Part shown: positions 43,478 through 45,109 of the stretch, in pieces
Position numbering within the stretch: position 1 is the stretch's first letter
Layout of the letters: every line of letters begins with the position of its first letter
Assembly (NCBI GenBank): GCA_018830885.1
Contig: JAHJRI010000028.1
Location: 1-45,109, forward strand
DNA from: a bacterium
GTDB taxonomy: Bacteria > SAR324 > XYD2-FULL-50-16
DNA: 45,109 bases
Reading direction: 5' to 3'
Program-made: the position numbers and the translations under genes
The notes under the pieces: model-generated
Told to the model about the DNA's origin: nothing
The model's input: the letters and a program-made list of their open reading frames with translations, nothing else
Database searches by the model: none

Positions 43478-44842
43478 TTATGGGATTGTCCGCAACACGG
43501 TTGTCAACAGATTCGCCTGATGGGGTAAAACCGTGCGACAGTCCAGAATAACGGCCCCATCCTGAATCCGACCGATGACCGGGGGATCGGCCGCACGCAA
43601 CTGGTCCAGAAGCTGGTTTTCACTGATGCCCGATGCCTCAATCAGAATCCCCCAGGATGCAATCGCTTTCCCGGGAAAAGAGCCTCCCCCGGGGGTTGAT
43701 ACACATTTCACCAGTTTGAAGCGGTTGGGGTTGAGATCGGAGAGGATTGTTTCCGCCCTTATTTTCACCTGGTCTTCGCTTTCATTGAGCATTTTCTGGG
43801 TGGGTACCCGGTCCCGATGTTCGTTTTTTGAATAGGCAACCAGGGTTTTCTCCAGCAGCAGCATGGTCAGCTTGTCGCAGCGCAGTGCCCGATAGAGGGG
43901 GTGTTTGCGGATCTTATCCAGGTATGCTTTTTTCCCGACAATGATACCGGCCTGGGGGCCGCCCAGCAGCTTATCCCCGCTGAAGGTCACGATATCAATC
44001 CCGTCTTTCAGAATTTGACCCACCAGGGGCTCCGTATTCAACTGGGGATGACTGAAGCTTGTCAGAGCACCGCTGCCCAGGTCTTCCACCAGGATTATCC
44101 CTTCCTTTACGGCCAGTTTTGCCAGCATCGGCGTAGGGACCGATTCGGTAAACCCCAGGATCTGGTAATTGCTGGTGTGGGCTTTCAGCAGCATGGCCGT
44201 CTTTTCCGTGATGGCGTTTTCGTAGTCAGACAGACGGGTGCGGTTGGTCGACCCCACCTCCTTCAGGATCGCTCCAGAAACACTGATCACTTCGGGAATG
44301 CGAAATGACCCCCCGATCTCCACCAGTTCCCCCCGTGAAATGATCACCTCCCTTCCCGGAGCAAATGTAATCAGCGTCAGGAGAACCGCCGCGGCATTGT
44401 TATTCACGATGACAGCCTCTTCAGCACCCGTCAGGGTCTTGATGAGATTACCCACACTGCTGAGACGCGCCCCCCGTTTACCCGTTTCCAGTGAAAACTC
44501 CAGATTGGTATACGACGTGGCAATATCGCTCACTTCCTGAAACACCTCCCGTGAAAAAACCGACCGCCCCAGATTGGTATGGATAATGGCACCCGTGCCG
44601 TTAATAACCGGAATCAACTCCTGCCGGTCCTGTTGGAGACGGTTTTTGATAAGCTCCAGGATCGTGTCCCGGGTAGTGCCCTCGGCTGAAAGCCATGCGG
44701 TGTCCTGGCGAATCTCCAACAGGAGGGTCTGGACCTGGTTGCGAACCTCTTTGCCATGCTTCATGTTCTGACTGGCCAGATAGGCGTCGATATCCTGTAC
44801 CGGGGGGATTTTTGAAAAAATGGTCTGTCTCTTTTCCATCAT
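43478..44842 (-). CDS. selA: L-seryl-tRNA(Sec) selenium transferase
   Basis: A 454 aa PLP enzyme converting Ser-tRNA(Sec) to Sec-tRNA(Sec) with selenophosphate; decameric in bacteria. Signatures: PVINGTGAIIHTNLGRS, VNNNAAAVLLTL, SRGELVEIGGSFRIPE, VEDLGSGAL, and the PLP-lysine loop FSGDKLLGGPQAGII. Its presence says the organism makes selenoproteins. selB, selD and selC are not in the window. The start is MM (44842 or 44839) with a weak SD. The 267 nt upstream hold no gene; they include a degenerate REP-like unit near 44931-44960. Confidence 0.97.
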   Translation of the reverse strand: MMEKRQTIFSKIPPVQDIDAYLASQNMKHGKEVRNQVQTLLLEIRQDTAWLSAEGTTRDTILELIKNRLQQDRQELIPVINGTGAIIHTNLGRSVFSREVFQEVSDIATSYTNLEFSLETGKRGARLSSVGNLIKTLTGAEEAVIVNNNAAAVLLTLITFAPGREVIISRGELVEIGGSFRIPEVISVSGAILKEVGSTNRTRLSDYENAITEKTAMLLKAHTSNYQILGFTESVPTPMLAKLAVKEGIILVEDLGSGALTSFSHPQLNTEPLVGQILKDGIDIVTFSGDKLLGGPQAGIIVGKKAYLDKIRKHPLYRALRCDKLTMLLLEKTLVAYSKNEHRDRVPTQKMLNESEDQVKIRAETILSDLNPNRFKLVKCVSTPGGGSFPGKAIASWGILIEASGISENQLLDQLRAADPPVIGRIQDGAVILDCRTVLPHQANLLTTVLRTIP

Positions 44843-44930
44843 GGTTTCGGATCTGTTGTTGATGAAACTGTAAAAAGTCCGAAAATCGGCCCATCGGCGG
44901 ACACCGGTGTCCAGATGGTTTTAATAACCC

Positions 44931-44960
44931 GGGATTGCGGCTGTCGCCGGAATGACAAGT
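44931..44960. repeat. Degenerate REP-like unit upstream of selA
   Basis: CGGGATTGCGGCTGTCGC followed by CGGAATGACA has the framework of the GATTCCCGC...GCGGGAATGAC family seen at 36607-36675, but the stem is eroded. Confidence 0.35.
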
Positions 44961-45109
44961 CGTGCCGATTTTTGGGTTGTGACGGTTTTATCACTGTTAA
45001 ATCAATGCCGTTAACTTCAGAACTCCTGAATTGGGGGACTTTAATTTGATACCAATTCGAAGTTCAGCTTAAAATTTGTCCCCGGATAGATCGTCTCCGT
45101 TTCGTTCAA

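Overview
This 45 kb window looks like chromosomal DNA of a Gram-negative, flagellated bacterium. The lipoprotein set, a sigma-54 glnA promoter with GlnE adenylylation control, a selenocysteine pathway gene (selA) and the gene styles fit a deltaproteobacterial (Desulfobacterota-like) sulfate reducer best. That placement is an inference: no rRNA or marker phylogeny was possible. I saw no tRNA, rRNA, CRISPR array, transposase or phage gene. Most of the window is ordinary core genome with a few accessory islands.

Layout. (1) 1-3425, plus strand: the end of a sugar-phosphate nucleotidylyltransferase, a GlmS-type aminotransferase and a HAD phosphatase, an amino-sugar module beside the flagellin. 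(2) 3515-10214, minus strand: a flagellar filament block. fliD and fliS are driven by two sigma-28-type promoters and followed by a strong terminator. Two tiny overlapping ORFs come next, the first beginning with an exact copy of the flagellin start. Then come a 700 nt hairpin-rich leader and flagellin. FliD is about twice the usual size because of three internal repeats. (3) 10317-15852, minus strand: the translation operon rimP-nusA-infB-rbfA. (4) 16412-22612, plus strand: five consecutive exported proteins (four lipoproteins and one Sec-exported protein). Three of them share one architecture: an N-terminal segment like that of CsgG-type lipoproteins and a C-terminal TPR-like tail. This is the best candidate for an undescribed envelope system. 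(5) 22621-28062: a HAD phosphatase, 3-methyladenine glycosylase (tag) and an NnrU-like membrane protein on plus; a DUF255 thioredoxin-like protein and a glyoxalase II-like MBL hydrolase on minus. (6) 28224-36193: an unrecognised 572 aa protein, a possible GNAT-like protein paired with a methyltransferase, and a large two-kinase hybrid sensor. (7) 36194-37047: a gene-free stretch rich in palindromes. (8) 37048-45109: a DUF3795 protein, glnE, glnA, tatD and selA.

How the genes work together. glnA and glnE are divergent. glnA has an exact sigma-54 promoter, with a 21 bp tandem repeat at enhancer distance and the adenylylation tyrosine intact, so both transcriptional and covalent nitrogen control are present. 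Filament cap, chaperone and flagellin genes are adjacent, and the neighbouring GlmS/nucleotidylyltransferase pair could supply an amino sugar for surface glycans or flagellin glycosylation (inference).
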